Below, one piece after another: positions 1-7,845 of a stretch of 64,000 nt of DNA; the first letter of the stretch is position 1; each line of letters opens with the position of its first letter. The DNA is taken from contig NZ_CP103371.1 in the NCBI RefSeq assembly GCF_024802625.1, forward strand, positions 310,001-374,000, in the 5' to 3' direction. Position numbers and translations under genes: made by a program. The notes below the pieces were generated by a model that was not told where the DNA came from, made no database searches, and saw only the letters and a program-made list of their open reading frames with translations. This stretch comes from Massilia sp. H6. GTDB lineage: Bacteria; Pseudomonadota; Gammaproteobacteria; Burkholderiales; Burkholderiaceae_D.

Positions 1-474
1 CGTTTCCCGCGCGGTACTCGCGCGCCGCTGCTCGATGCGATTGCGCGCGCCCCGATCTGGGCCGCCGGCATCGACTACGGCCACGGCACCGGCCACGGCG
101 TCGGCTTTTTCTTGAACGTGCACGAAGGTCCGCAGTCGATTTCGCCGAGCGTGGCGCCGGACCCGCACACTGCAATGGAACCGGGCATGATCACGTCGAT
201 CGAGCCGGGTATCTATCGGCCCGGCCGCTGGGGCATCCGCATCGAGAACCTGGTGCTCAACCAACCGGCCGAGACCACCGAGTTCGGCCAGTTCCTGGCC
301 TTCGAGACCCTCACGCTGTGCCCGATCGACACCCGGCCTTTGGTGCGCGCACTGCTGCGCGACGACGAGATCGCCTGGCTCAATGCCTACCACGCCACCG
401 TGCGCACCCGCCTGGAGCCGCACGTGAGCGGCGCGGCGCGCGACTGGCTGCTGCTGCGTACGGAGGCATTCTGA
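1..474 (+). CDS. pepP: Xaa-Pro aminopeptidase (M24 family), C-terminal part
   Basis: The reading frame is open from the first base, so the gene begins upstream of the window and only the last 157 codons are seen. The segment YGHGTGHGVG followed by NVHEGPQ is the metal-site signature of M24B aminopeptidase P-type enzymes, and the later MEPGMITSIEPGIY and GIRIENLV blocks supply further expected metal-ligand positions (E in the SIEPG and RIENL motifs). These enzymes remove an N-terminal residue preceding proline using two metal ions, in the cytoplasm. The stop codon overlaps the next start (TGATG), suggesting translational coupling. Family assignment is firm; the exact paralogue (pepP or pepQ-like) is inferred from the C-terminal end. 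Confidence 0.85.
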   Translation, partial: RFPRGTRAPLLDAIARAPIWAAGIDYGHGTGHGVGFFLNVHEGPQSISPSVAPDPHTAMEPGMITSIEPGIYRPGRWGIRIENLVLNQPAETTEFGQFLAFETLTLCPIDTRPLVRALLRDDEIAWLNAYHATVRTRLEPHVSGAARDWLLLRTEAF

Positions 475-743
475 TGGCCAGCGCCCGTTCCACCCGCGCC
501 AGTGCGGCAGTCGATCGCCTCAAGCGCCGTACCGGCACGGCCAGCTACTCGATGGCGCGCACCAGCGACGGCATGTTCTTTCTGTCCGAAGCGCCCGGCG
601 CTCCCGCGCTCAATGCGCCGCTCGAGCTCGACGAATTCGTCACTTTCGTGAACAGCCTCGGTCCGCAGGAAGTGCGGCGCGTAAGCAAGAACGACGAGAA
701 ATTCGAGAAGCAGCTGGTGCGCAAGAAGCCCGATACCCCGTGA
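474..743 (+). CDS. small basic hypothetical protein (89 aa)
   Basis: The ATG overlaps the preceding aminopeptidase stop by one base, so the two are probably co-translated. The product begins MASARSTRAS and is Arg/Lys-rich at both ends, with a central hydrophilic stretch and no membrane segment or signal peptide. I do not recognise a domain. It has the look of a conserved short cytosolic protein carried with pepP. An alternative upstream start in the same frame would lie within pepP and is less likely. Confidence 0.6.
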   Translation: MASARSTRASAAVDRLKRRTGTASYSMARTSDGMFFLSEAPGAPALNAPLELDEFVTFVNSLGPQEVRRVSKNDEKFEKQLVRKKPDTP

Positions 744-755
744 CCACGAACCCGC

Positions 756-1502
756 ATGCAGCTACCTGACCTGCTCGACACCTACTGGTCCGCGCCCGAG
801 ATCTACACCAACGGGCTGATCCTGCTGCACCTGCTCGGCGCGCTGGCGCTGGGACTGCTGGTGGGCTATGAGCGCGCCTACCATGGGCGGGCGGCCGGCA
901 TGCGCACCTACGGCCTGGTGTGCATGGCCTCATCGGCCTTGACCATCCTGGCCGGCTACCCGGACTTCTGGTACGGCGGCGGCCATGCTGGCCTGCTGGC
1001 GCCGGTCGACCCGACCCGCATCATCCAGGGCATCGTGACCGGCATCGGTTTCCTTGGGGCCGGCGTCATCATGCGCGATGGCTTCAATATCAGCGGCCTG
1101 ACCACGGCCGCGTCAATCTGGGCCTCGTCCGCGATCGGCATCCTGGTGGGGGTCGGCTTCTATCTGGCGGCGATGGGGCTGGCCTTCTTCTCGGCCATGA
1201 TCATGATCTACCTGAACCGCCTGGAAACCCTGCTGCCGGCGCGCCACGCGGTGGCGGTGCGCATGCGCTTCAAGCCAAAGGTGATGCCGCGCGAAGACGT
1301 CCTGCGCCGCGCCGCGCTCGAACGCGGCTACGAGATCGCCGGCAGTTCGCTCACGATCAGCAGCGAAGAAGGGCGCCAGGAATGGCGTTTCGTGGCCCTG
1401 GCGCTGTCGCGCAAGAGCGGCGCGCCGCTGTCCGAGCTGGCCGACCAGCTGGCCGCGTTCGAGGGCCTGGAAGCATTCCAGCTGTCGCACGCGCGCAATT
1501 AA
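756..1502 (+). CDS. MgtC/SapB family membrane protein
   Basis: This is a 248-residue protein with an N-terminal hydrophobic domain of about four to five membrane segments (residues ~20-150) containing the family hallmarks LLVGYERAYHGRAAGMRTYGLV and GIGFLGAGVIMRDG. A soluble C-terminal domain of about 90 residues follows and resembles the ACT-like tail of MgtC proteins. MgtC proteins are inner-membrane factors linked to growth under low magnesium and, in pathogens, to modulation of ATP synthase; many environmental homologues have no assigned role. No magnesium-responsive leader is evident in the 12-base gap before it. Confidence 0.85.
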   Translation: MQLPDLLDTYWSAPEIYTNGLILLHLLGALALGLLVGYERAYHGRAAGMRTYGLVCMASSALTILAGYPDFWYGGGHAGLLAPVDPTRIIQGIVTGIGFLGAGVIMRDGFNISGLTTAASIWASSAIGILVGVGFYLAAMGLAFFSAMIMIYLNRLETLLPARHAVAVRMRFKPKVMPREDVLRRAALERGYEIAGSSLTISSEEGRQEWRFVALALSRKSGAPLSELADQLAAFEGLEAFQLSHARN

Positions 1503-1547
1503 CACTGCGGCAACCTACAACAAACGATCCAACACTGGGGTTTTACG

Positions 1548-2126
1548 ATGCAAGCACAAGACGTTCTCGATTTCTGGTTCCTGCCGCCCGGCAGCGAAGG
1601 GCATGGCAAGCAGCGGTCCGAATGGTTTCGCAAGGACGCGGCGTTCGATACGGCGCTGCGCGAGCGCTTTGGCGACCTGATCAACCAGGCGGTGGCCGGC
1701 GGCTTGCGCGAATGGGACGAGCAGGGGCCGCGCGGCACGCTCGCACGCATCCTCCTGCTCGACCAGTTCACCCGCAACGCTTACCGCGGCAAGCCGGAAT
1801 CGTTCAGCGGCGACCTGCTGGCGCTGCTGGCGGCGCGCCAGCTGGTCGATGCCGGCAGCGACAAGGCCCTGTCCCCGAGCGAACGGATATTCGTCTACCT
1901 GCCGTTCGAGCATGCCGAGGACGCGCGCATGCAAGAGCTGTCGGTGAGCCTGTTTACCGAACTGGCGCAGGCGCACGAGGGTTTCACCGAAGTGCTCGAT
2001 TATGCGCACCGCCACCGGGGCATGATCGCGCGTTTCGGCCGTTTTCCTCACCGTAACGCCATTCTGGGGCGCGCATCGACCCCGGAGGAACTGGCCTTTC
2101 TGGAGCTGCCCGGCTCGAGCTTCTGA
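1548..2126 (+). CDS. DUF924 family protein
   Basis: The 192-residue product opens with VLDFWFLPPGSEGHGKQRSEWF and contains LLLDQFTRNAYRG and the late HRNAILGR block, all typical of the DUF924 family. The fold is all-helical and tetratricopeptide-like; the biochemical role is unknown. No signal peptide is present. It is followed after one base by the DUF2520 gene, so the two probably share a transcript. Confidence 0.85.
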   Translation: MQAQDVLDFWFLPPGSEGHGKQRSEWFRKDAAFDTALRERFGDLINQAVAGGLREWDEQGPRGTLARILLLDQFTRNAYRGKPESFSGDLLALLAARQLVDAGSDKALSPSERIFVYLPFEHAEDARMQELSVSLFTELAQAHEGFTEVLDYAHRHRGMIARFGRFPHRNAILGRASTPEELAFLELPGSSF

Positions 2127-2127
2127 C

Positions 2128-2955
2128 GTGGCGCCTACCCTGAACCTGGTCGGCGCCGGCCATGTCGGCCGCGTGCTGGGACGTTTGTTCGCCGGCAGCG
2201 GCGCCTTTGCGCTGCAGGACGTCCTGACCCGTTCGCTGTCCAGCGCGCAAGAGGCGGTGGCCTTCATTGGCGCCGGTACGGCGTGCGCCCGGCTCGAGAC
2301 GATGCGTCCGGCCCAGGTATGGCTGCTGGCACTGGGCGACGACGCGATCGCCCCCGGCTGCGCGGCGCTGGCCGCGGCGCAGCCGCTGGCGGGGTGCGTC
2401 GTATTTCATTGCAGCGGCGCGAAAGCCTCAACCGAATTACAGGCTGCGCGCGAGGCCGGGGCGCTGGTCGCCAGCGTGCATCCGGTGCGCAGTTTTGCCG
2501 ATCCGGACACGGTGGCGGCCTCGTTCGCGGGCACCTTCTGCGGCATCGAGGGCGACCCGGCCGCGCTGGCGCTGCTCGAACCATGCCTGGCCGCGATCGG
2601 CGCGCAGCTGGTGCGCATCGACCCGGCCGCAAAAACCGTTTATCACGCGGCGGCCGTATTCGCGTCGAACTATCTGGTAACGGTACTGGACGCGGCGCTG
2701 CGCGCCTACCAGGCCGCCGGGGTGCCGGAAGCGGTCGCGCGCGAACTGGCGCGGCCGCTGGCGCTCGAAACCGTCGCCAACGTCATGCGCATCGGCCCGG
2801 AAGCGGCGCTCAGCGGCCCGGTCGCGCGCGGCGACCTGGCCACCGTGGACCGCCAGCAGCAGGCGGTGGCGGCCTGGGATGCCCCTACCGGCCGGCTGTA
2901 CCAGGCGCTGGTGGAGCCGACCAAGGTTCTGGCGCGCCGCAAACGCGGCGAGTAA
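2128..2955 (+). CDS. Rossmann-fold/DUF2520 oxidoreductase-like protein
   Basis: The start is a GTG immediately after the DUF924 stop. Residues ~5-150 form a Rossmann domain with the dinucleotide-binding pattern GAGHVGRVLG near the N-terminus. The helical C-terminal half contains AAAVFASNYLVTVLDAAL, typical of DUF2520 proteins, which resemble NADP-dependent dehydrogenases of the 6-phosphogluconate dehydrogenase-like superfamily. Substrate is unknown. The 275-residue length fits the family. The gene ends in a basic tail (ARRKRGE). Confidence 0.8.
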   Translation: MAPTLNLVGAGHVGRVLGRLFAGSGAFALQDVLTRSLSSAQEAVAFIGAGTACARLETMRPAQVWLLALGDDAIAPGCAALAAAQPLAGCVVFHCSGAKASTELQAAREAGALVASVHPVRSFADPDTVAASFAGTFCGIEGDPAALALLEPCLAAIGAQLVRIDPAAKTVYHAAAVFASNYLVTVLDAALRAYQAAGVPEAVARELARPLALETVANVMRIGPEAALSGPVARGDLATVDRQQQAVAAWDAPTGRLYQALVEPTKVLARRKRGE

Positions 2956-2961
2956 GGGCCG

Positions 2962-3048
2962 TTTTCCACAGCTTTTCCCGGTCTTTTCCCATGCCTTGTG
3001 CACGCCTTTTACAGCTCTTGTACAGGCCTTTTCCACAGTTTTTCCACA
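2962..3048. promoter_or_regulatory. cluster of DnaA-box-like sites
   Basis: The 103-base gap between the DUF2520 and MAPEG genes carries three exact copies of TTTTCCACA, at 2962-2970, 3029-3037 and 3040-3048, all on the + strand. Each matches the relaxed DnaA box TTWTNCACA. The last two are 11 bases apart, about one helical turn. Related pyrimidine-rich units (CTTTTCCCG, TCTTTTCCC) lie between them. This may be a DnaA-binding or titration site, or only a decayed repeat. Confidence 0.4.
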
Positions 3049-3058
3049 GGAGTTGCCA

Positions 3059-3436
3059 ATGTTCTTTACCGCCTGGGCCACGCTGGCCGCACTCGGGGTG
3101 TATTTCTGGACCGGCGTAAACGCCGGCCGCGCCCGTGTCCGCCATGGCATTGCGGCGCCGTCCATGGACGGCCCGCTCGCATTCCAGCGCTGCCAGCGGG
3201 TGCAGGCAAACACGCTCGAACAGCTGCCACTGGTACTGGTTCCGTTGTGGATGTGTGCGTTCTTTCTGGGTGACTTGTGGGCCGCTGGCGGCGGTTTGCT
3301 GTGGTGTGTGGCCCGCATCGCCTATGCCCTGGGCTATTACCGCGACCCGGCCCGACGCGAACTGGGCTTCATTGGCGGCATGCTGGCCTGTGCGTTGTTA
3401 ATTGGCGGCACTGTTTGGGGCCTATTGCTGCACTGA
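3059..3436 (+). CDS. MAPEG family membrane protein
   Basis: The 125-residue product has four hydrophobic segments (residues ~3-17, 55-75, 77-92, 102-122), with an Arg/Gln/Asn-containing loop after the first (FQRCQRVQANTLEQLPLVL). That pattern matches MAPEG proteins, the family of microsomal glutathione transferases and leukotriene C4 synthase. I chose this ATG because GGAG lies eight bases upstream and it begins directly with the first membrane helix. Function in bacteria is usually unassigned; glutathione-linked detoxification is only an inference. Confidence 0.75.
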   Translation: MFFTAWATLAALGVYFWTGVNAGRARVRHGIAAPSMDGPLAFQRCQRVQANTLEQLPLVLVPLWMCAFFLGDLWAAGGGLLWCVARIAYALGYYRDPARRELGFIGGMLACALLIGGTVWGLLLH

Positions 3437-3577
3437 AGCGAAAAATTCCAGACAATGATCGACAAAGTTCCTGCGTGGCAATAAGCTAGAGCGTTGTACA
3501 CATACAACCGATCCGCCGCCACGCCCGCCCCACACAGCGCGCACCTCAGCGCGCGGGCAACAGGAGAAGGAAATACC

Positions 3578-3940
3578 ATGTTGTTCCTGAAGAGCACCAG
3601 CGTCACCAAGGCCCCCGGAATCTTTGAAGTCGACGTGGCCGCCAAACCACCAGGCAAGACCTTCGGCGTCTACCTGGCGACCGATCTGGCCAACCCGCCG
3701 CAAGCGGTGTTGACTGCCCTGGCCGAGCTGGGTTTCAAACTGACGCATCAGCAAAGCTATGTCCATAAAGACAAGGGCAAGGTGCTGGACCTGCACTTCC
3801 AGAAAGATGGAACCGATCTGTTCAACGGCTGGAAAGCCGAGGAATGCACGGCCAACCTGGCTGCCATCGACGCCTTGTTCAATAAAAACGGCATTGCCGT
3901 GACCCCGCGGGTGATGAGCCTGGCCGAAGCCTATGCTTGA
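3578..3940 (+). CDS. hypothetical protein (120 aa)
   Basis: The ATG follows a strong ribosome site (AGGAGAAGG, eight bases upstream), which argues against an earlier in-frame start. The soluble 120-residue product has alternating predicted strands and helices (FEVDVAAKPPGKTFGVYLATDL, then LTALAELGFKLTHQQSYVHKDK) and no signal peptide. I do not recognise the family with confidence. Its neighbours (MAPEG, AlkB) give no functional hint. Confidence 0.6.
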   Translation: MLFLKSTSVTKAPGIFEVDVAAKPPGKTFGVYLATDLANPPQAVLTALAELGFKLTHQQSYVHKDKGKVLDLHFQKDGTDLFNGWKAEECTANLAAIDALFNKNGIAVTPRVMSLAEAYA

Positions 3941-3968
3941 CCAGCCTGGCGTGTAAACGCGTTCGACG

Positions 3969-4565
3969 GTGGACCTGTTTCCCTCAGCCACGAGCTTGAC
4001 GCCGCTTCCGATACGCGACGGCGAGCTCGGATGGCTGGCGCAATTACCTCTGCCCTGGCCGAACGCGGACGTGCTGGCGCGCCTGGCCGCGCAGACCGCC
4101 TGGCGCGCAGAAACAGTGCTTGTCTATGGCAAGCGTCACCTGCAGCCGCGCCTGAGCGCCTGGCATGGAGACAAGCCGTATCGCTATTCGGGCCTGCAAC
4201 TGGCGCCTCTGCCGCTGACGCCGCTACTCGAAACGATCCGCCTGGCCGTGCAAGACGCTACTGGCCGACGCTACAACAGCGTACTGCTCAATTGTTATCG
4301 CGATGGGCGCGACAGCATGGGCATGCATAGCGACGACGAAACCGAACTCGGTTCGATGCCGGCAATCGCCTCGGTCAGTTTCGGCGCCACGCGGACCTTT
4401 ATCTTGCGCCACAAGACCAGCAAAGAAACCTTGAGACTGCCGTTGACCGATGGCAGCCTGCTGTTCATGGCAGGCGCCACGCAGGCCAATTGGGTGCACG
4501 GGATCAACAAGACCAGCCGTCCGGTCGGGATGCGAATCAACCTAACTTTCCGCAACATCGACTAA
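3969..4565 (+). CDS. AlkB-like 2-oxoglutarate/Fe(II) dioxygenase
   Basis: The 198-residue product (GTG start) has the iron-binding triad H120-x-D122 (in MGMHSDDE) and H177 (NWVHGI), plus the 2-oxoglutarate-binding arginines R189 and R195 in the closing MRINLTFR motif. The RYNSVLLNCYRDGRDSMGMH block is typical of the AlkB/ALKBH2-3-like subfamily, which oxidatively removes methyl groups from 1-methyladenine and 3-methylcytosine in DNA or RNA. No adaptive-response regulator lies nearby. Start choice is moderate, since no strong ribosome site is visible. Confidence 0.88.
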   Translation: MDLFPSATSLTPLPIRDGELGWLAQLPLPWPNADVLARLAAQTAWRAETVLVYGKRHLQPRLSAWHGDKPYRYSGLQLAPLPLTPLLETIRLAVQDATGRRYNSVLLNCYRDGRDSMGMHSDDETELGSMPAIASVSFGATRTFILRHKTSKETLRLPLTDGSLLFMAGATQANWVHGINKTSRPVGMRINLTFRNID

Positions 4566-4577
4566 CTCGCAGACAAG

Positions 4578-4599
4578 TTTTCCGTATCTGAACGGAAAA
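4578..4599. terminator. hairpin after alkB
   Basis: An 8-bp perfect inverted repeat, TTTTCCGT and ACGGAAAA with a 6-base loop, lies 12 bases after the alkB stop. There is no long T-run on the + strand, so it is a weak terminator or mRNA end-stabiliser. Confidence 0.4.
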
Positions 4600-4693
4600 T
4601 AGATAACTCTCGAGTCAGTAACTTACATTTGCTTACAGTTCTTACGGTTTTTGGGGCTTTAAAAAACGATTGCCGGTGCTATCTTGACCACAT

Positions 4694-4714
4694 CGCGATT
4701 CATTCGGAATCGCG
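4694..4714. promoter_or_regulatory. inverted repeat ahead of the outer-membrane protein gene
   Basis: CGCGATTC, a 5-base spacer and GAATCGCG form a perfect 8-bp inverted repeat ending 24 bases before the ATG at 4739. It could be an operator or a 5' UTR hairpin controlling the porin-like gene. No convincing -35/-10 pair was found around it. Confidence 0.4.
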
Positions 4715-4738
4715 AACCAGTCGAAAAAAGGATTGCGC

Positions 4739-5311
4739 ATGAAAAAGCTTATCGTTGCATTGATCGCCTCTGTTGCCGCCATGTCTGCTGCCCAAGCTCA
4801 ACAAGTTGCGCCACGGGGCTATGTGGGTGTCGGGGTGGCCAGCGCCGACCATGACTACAAGTTGTCGGGCGCGACCAACGTCGACACCGATGGCTACAAG
4901 GCCTCCGGCAAGCTGTTCGGCGGCTATGACTTCAATCAGACCTGGGGTGTCGAAGCCGGTTATACCGACTTCCGCAAGTCCGGTGTCAGCTACACCGCGA
5001 ATGGCGTGAACCAGCGCGGCGAGACCAAGGGTGAGTCGATCTACCTGGCTGCCAAGGCAACCATGCCGATCAACGAGCAGTTCTCGGTGTATGGCAAGCT
5101 CGGCGCGGCGCGCAACAAGAGCGAGCTGGTCATGATCAACTCCTTGCAAAACCGTGACCACAGCAAGACCGAAGCCTACGGTGCACTCGGTGCGCAGTAC
5201 GCACTGAACCAGAATGTGGCGCTCATTGCCGAGTACGAGCGTTACGGTAAGAGCAAGGACTTCGGTGCCAAGGCCGACGTCTTCACCATCGGCGCGAAGT
5301 ACAGCTTCTAA
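4739..5311 (+). CDS. outer-membrane beta-barrel protein (OmpA/OmpW-like barrel)
   Basis: The product is 190 residues. Residues 1-21 form a classical signal peptide ending AQA. The rest alternates aromatic and glycine-rich strands (GYVGVGVASADHDY, KLFGGYDFNQTWGVEAGYTDF, AYGALGAQYALNQNVALIAEYERYG) and ends in a terminal Phe (AKYSF), the recognition signal for outer-membrane assembly. That is the design of a small eight-stranded barrel. I chose this ATG because AAGGA lies seven bases upstream. A strong terminator follows. The transported or bound ligand is unknown. Confidence 0.85.
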   Translation: MKKLIVALIASVAAMSAAQAQQVAPRGYVGVGVASADHDYKLSGATNVDTDGYKASGKLFGGYDFNQTWGVEAGYTDFRKSGVSYTANGVNQRGETKGESIYLAAKATMPINEQFSVYGKLGAARNKSELVMINSLQNRDHSKTEAYGALGAQYALNQNVALIAEYERYGKSKDFGAKADVFTIGAKYSF

Positions 5312-5328
5312 GTTGTTTGCGTAATGGC

Positions 5329-5354
5329 AAAAAGGACCCTGCGGGGTCCTTTTT
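5329..5354 (+). terminator. rho-independent terminator of the barrel gene
   Basis: AAAAAGGACCC and GGGTCCTTTTT form an 11-bp perfect stem with a 4-base loop, ending in a T-run, 17 bases after the stop codon. The A-run on the other side lets it also serve the convergent transposase gene. Confidence 0.9.
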
Positions 5355-5374
5355 GTTTTGGATGCTGCCAGGCC

Positions 5375-5402
5375 ATCACAGCCGCACGATCACAGCCGCA
5401 CG
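5375..5402. repeat. 14-bp tandem duplication at the end of the REP transposase gene
   Basis: ATCACAGCCGCACG occurs twice head-to-tail (5375-5388 and 5389-5402). The second copy contains the stop codon and last codons of the reverse-strand transposase gene, so the duplication reshaped or merely flanks its 3' end. Confidence 0.7.
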
Positions 5403-5923
5403 ATCGTCTGCGGCTGGGGCCGATAAACCCATGGCGCAATGATCGGCTGGGATAGCGGCATTGCGTAGCCTGCGTTGACGAAGCGGTGCAGCGACGACCA
5501 GGGCCAGTCGGCGGGATTGCTGCAATGGCCATGTTTGACCGGGTCGGTGTGGGTCAGGTCGACCAGCGCGGCGTAGTCGTCGTCGTCGCCGACCCGGTAG
5601 TGCTGATACTGGCGTTCCCAGATGGCGCCATCGGCGGCGCCGGGTACCGAGGATTTGCGCAACGCCTTGGAAAAGGCAATCTTGACGGCGCGCCAGCGGC
5701 TCGAGCAGTCATGGTCGCCAGGGGGCAGTGTCCAGATGGCGTGGGCATGATCGGGCAGCACCACCCAGGCGTCGACATGGAAGGGTCGGCGCACGCGCGC
5801 CAGCCGCATGGCTTCGCCGAAGGCCGAAATATGGTCGGTCAGCAGTGTGCTGCCACGTTGTAGCAGGCGCACCGTGAAAAAGAAGGTTCCGCCCGGAACC
5901 CGGTTGTCGCGGTAATCAGTCAT
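5390..5923 (-). CDS. REP-associated tyrosine transposase (RayT/TnpA_REP)
   Basis: The 177-residue protein has the Y1_Tnp fold of single-copy REP-associated transposases: an HUH-type metal motif in VVLPDHAHAIW (H59, H61), the probable catalytic tyrosine Y106 in IWERQYQHY, and the closing blocks DPVKHG and DWPWSSLHRFV. These enzymes act on single-stranded REP palindromes rather than on flanking inverted repeats. In most relatives the block before NPVKHG reads YIHYN; here it is LTHTD. I used the internal ATG; a GTG four codons upstream is also possible. No obvious array of REP palindromes was seen next to it. Confidence 0.85.
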   Translation of the reverse strand: MTDYRDNRVPGGTFFFTVRLLQRGSTLLTDHISAFGEAMRLARVRRPFHVDAWVVLPDHAHAIWTLPPGDHDCSSRWRAVKIAFSKALRKSSVPGAADGAIWERQYQHYRVGDDDDYAALVDLTHTDPVKHGHCSNPADWPWSSLHRFVNAGYAMPLSQPIIAPWVYRPQPQTIVRL

Positions 5924-6021
5924 GGCTCCGTCCACTGGCGCCGCAGGCAGGCTGCCATGGCCTCAACGGGAAAGATGGTACACATGACTACTCGCCGACA
6001 GCGTTCCGATTCCGGAAAGCA

Positions 6022-6044
6022 AACGCCCGGCAATGCCGGGCGTT
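6022..6044 (-). terminator. terminator of ettA
   Basis: AACGCCCGGCA, one base, then TGCCGGGCGTT forms an 11-bp palindrome 45 bases downstream of the ettA stop. Read on the reverse strand it is followed by TTTGCTTT. It could alternatively be a REP-like palindrome. Confidence 0.6.
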
Positions 6045-6088
6045 GGGCGCCTCACAATAGAGGCGTATAGCTACAACGACACAAAACC

Positions 6089-7756
6089 TCAGGTCGTCAG
6101 CGGCTTGTAGCGAATCCGCTTCGGCTTGGCGCCTTCTTCGCCGAGGCGTTTCTTCTTGTCGGCTTCGTATTCCTGGTAGTTACCGTCGAAGAAGCTGACT
6201 TGCGAATTGCCTTCGAATGCCAGGATATGCGTGGCAATGCGGTCCAGGAACCAGCGATCGTGCGAGATCACCATCACGCTGCCGGCGAACTCGAGCAGGG
6301 CGTCTTCGAGGGCGCGCAGGGTTTCCACGTCCAGGTCGTTCGACGGTTCATCGAGCAGCAAGACATTGCCGCCTTGCAGCAGCGTCTTGGCCAGGTGCAG
6401 GCGGCCGCGTTCGCCACCGGACAGGTTGCCGACGATCTTTTGCTGGTCCGAGCCCTTGAAATTGAAGCGGCCCAGGTAGGCGCGCGACGGCATCTCGAAA
6501 CGGCCCACGCTGAGCATGTCGGCGCCACCGGTGACGTCCTCGAACACGGTCTTGTTGTTGGCCAGGTCATCGCGGTGCTGGTCGACCAGCGAGATGCGGG
6601 CAGTCTTGCCGATCGCGACTTCGCCGCTGTCGGGTTGCTCTTTCCCGGAGATCATCTTGAACAGCGTCGACTTACCGGCGCCGTTCGGGCCGATGATGCC
6701 GACGATCGCGCCCGGCGGCACGGTGAACGACACGTTGTCGAGCAGCAGGCGGTCGCCGAAGGCCTTCGAGACGTTCTTGAACTCGATCACTTCGTTACCC
6801 AGGCGCTCAGCCACGGGAATAAAGATCTCCTGGGTCTCGTTGCGCTTCTGGTATTCGAATTCGGACAGTTCGTTAAAGCGCGCCAGGCGGGCTTTCGACT
6901 TGGCCTGGCGCGCCTTTGGATTCTGGCGCGACCATTCGAGCTCGGTCTTGAGTGCCTTCTGGCGTGCCGATTCGGTCGATTCTTCTTGCTTCAGGCGTGC
7001 CTGCTTCTGGTCCAGCCAGGACGAGTAGTTGCCCTTCCAGGGAATGCCCGAACCGCGGTCCAGTTCCAGGATCCATTCGGCGGCATTGTCGAGGAAGTAG
7101 CGATCGTGGGTGATGGCGACCACGGTGCCCGGGAAGCGCAGCAGAAATTGCTCCAGCCACTCGACCGACTCGGCGTCCAGGTGGTTGGTCGGCTCGTCCA
7201 GCAGCAGCATGTCCGGCTTGCTCAGCAACAGCTTGCACAGCGCCACGCGGCGTTTCTCGCCACCCGAGAGCACGCCGATTTTCGCTTCCCATGGCGGCAG
7301 GCGCAGCGCGTCGGCGGCCATTTCCAGTTGCAGGTTCAGGTTACCGCCATCGGAAGACGAAATGATCGCTTCCAGCCGTTCCTGCTCCTTGGCAAGGGCG
7401 TCGAAGTCGGCGTCTTCCTCGGCATAGGCGGCGTACACGGCTTCGAGCTTGGCCTGCGCTTCGAACGCTTCGCCCAGGCCGCTTTCCACTTCCTGGCGCA
7501 CGGTCTTTTCCGGATCGAGCTGCGGCTCTTGCGGCAGGTAGCCGATGTTCAGGCCCGGCATCGGGCGTGCTTCGCCCTGGATGTCGGTGTCGAGACCGGC
7601 CATGATCTTGAGCAGGGTCGACTTGCCCGAGCCATTCAGGCCCAGCACGCCGATCTTGGCACCCGGAAAGAAGGACAGCGAGATGTCTTTCAGAATTTGA
7701 CGTTTTGGCGGGACGATTTTGCCCACGCGGTTCATGGTATAGACGTAATTGGCCAT
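6089..7756 (-). CDS. ettA: energy-dependent translational throttle protein EttA (ABC-F)
   Basis: The 555-residue protein begins MANYVYTMNRVGKIVPPKR, the EttA start. It has two ABC ATPase domains without membrane segments: Walker A sites GLNGSGKST (~residue 40) and GPNGAGKST (~360), signature motifs LSGGEKRR and LSGGERGR, and Walker B LLLDEPTNHLDAESVEW and LLLDEPSNDLDVETL. The linker between them contains the charged SRQNPKARQAKSKARLARF stretch that contacts the ribosome E site. EttA slows the first elongation step when ATP is low relative to ADP. It is monocistronic with a terminator hairpin downstream. Confidence 0.96.
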   Translation of the reverse strand: MANYVYTMNRVGKIVPPKRQILKDISLSFFPGAKIGVLGLNGSGKSTLLKIMAGLDTDIQGEARPMPGLNIGYLPQEPQLDPEKTVRQEVESGLGEAFEAQAKLEAVYAAYAEEDADFDALAKEQERLEAIISSSDGGNLNLQLEMAADALRLPPWEAKIGVLSGGEKRRVALCKLLLSKPDMLLLDEPTNHLDAESVEWLEQFLLRFPGTVVAITHDRYFLDNAAEWILELDRGSGIPWKGNYSSWLDQKQARLKQEESTESARQKALKTELEWSRQNPKARQAKSKARLARFNELSEFEYQKRNETQEIFIPVAERLGNEVIEFKNVSKAFGDRLLLDNVSFTVPPGAIVGIIGPNGAGKSTLFKMISGKEQPDSGEVAIGKTARISLVDQHRDDLANNKTVFEDVTGGADMLSVGRFEMPSRAYLGRFNFKGSDQQKIVGNLSGGERGRLHLAKTLLQGGNVLLLDEPSNDLDVETLRALEDALLEFAGSVMVISHDRWFLDRIATHILAFEGNSQVSFFDGNYQEYEADKKKRLGEEGAKPKRIRYKPLTT

Positions 7757-7845
7757 GCTTTACTCTGGTGTTGTTTAAGGTGCACAGGATACGACAGAAC
7801 CCGCGCCAAGCACGAGGTTTTTGCGTCCCCGGCCCGGGTTTTTAC

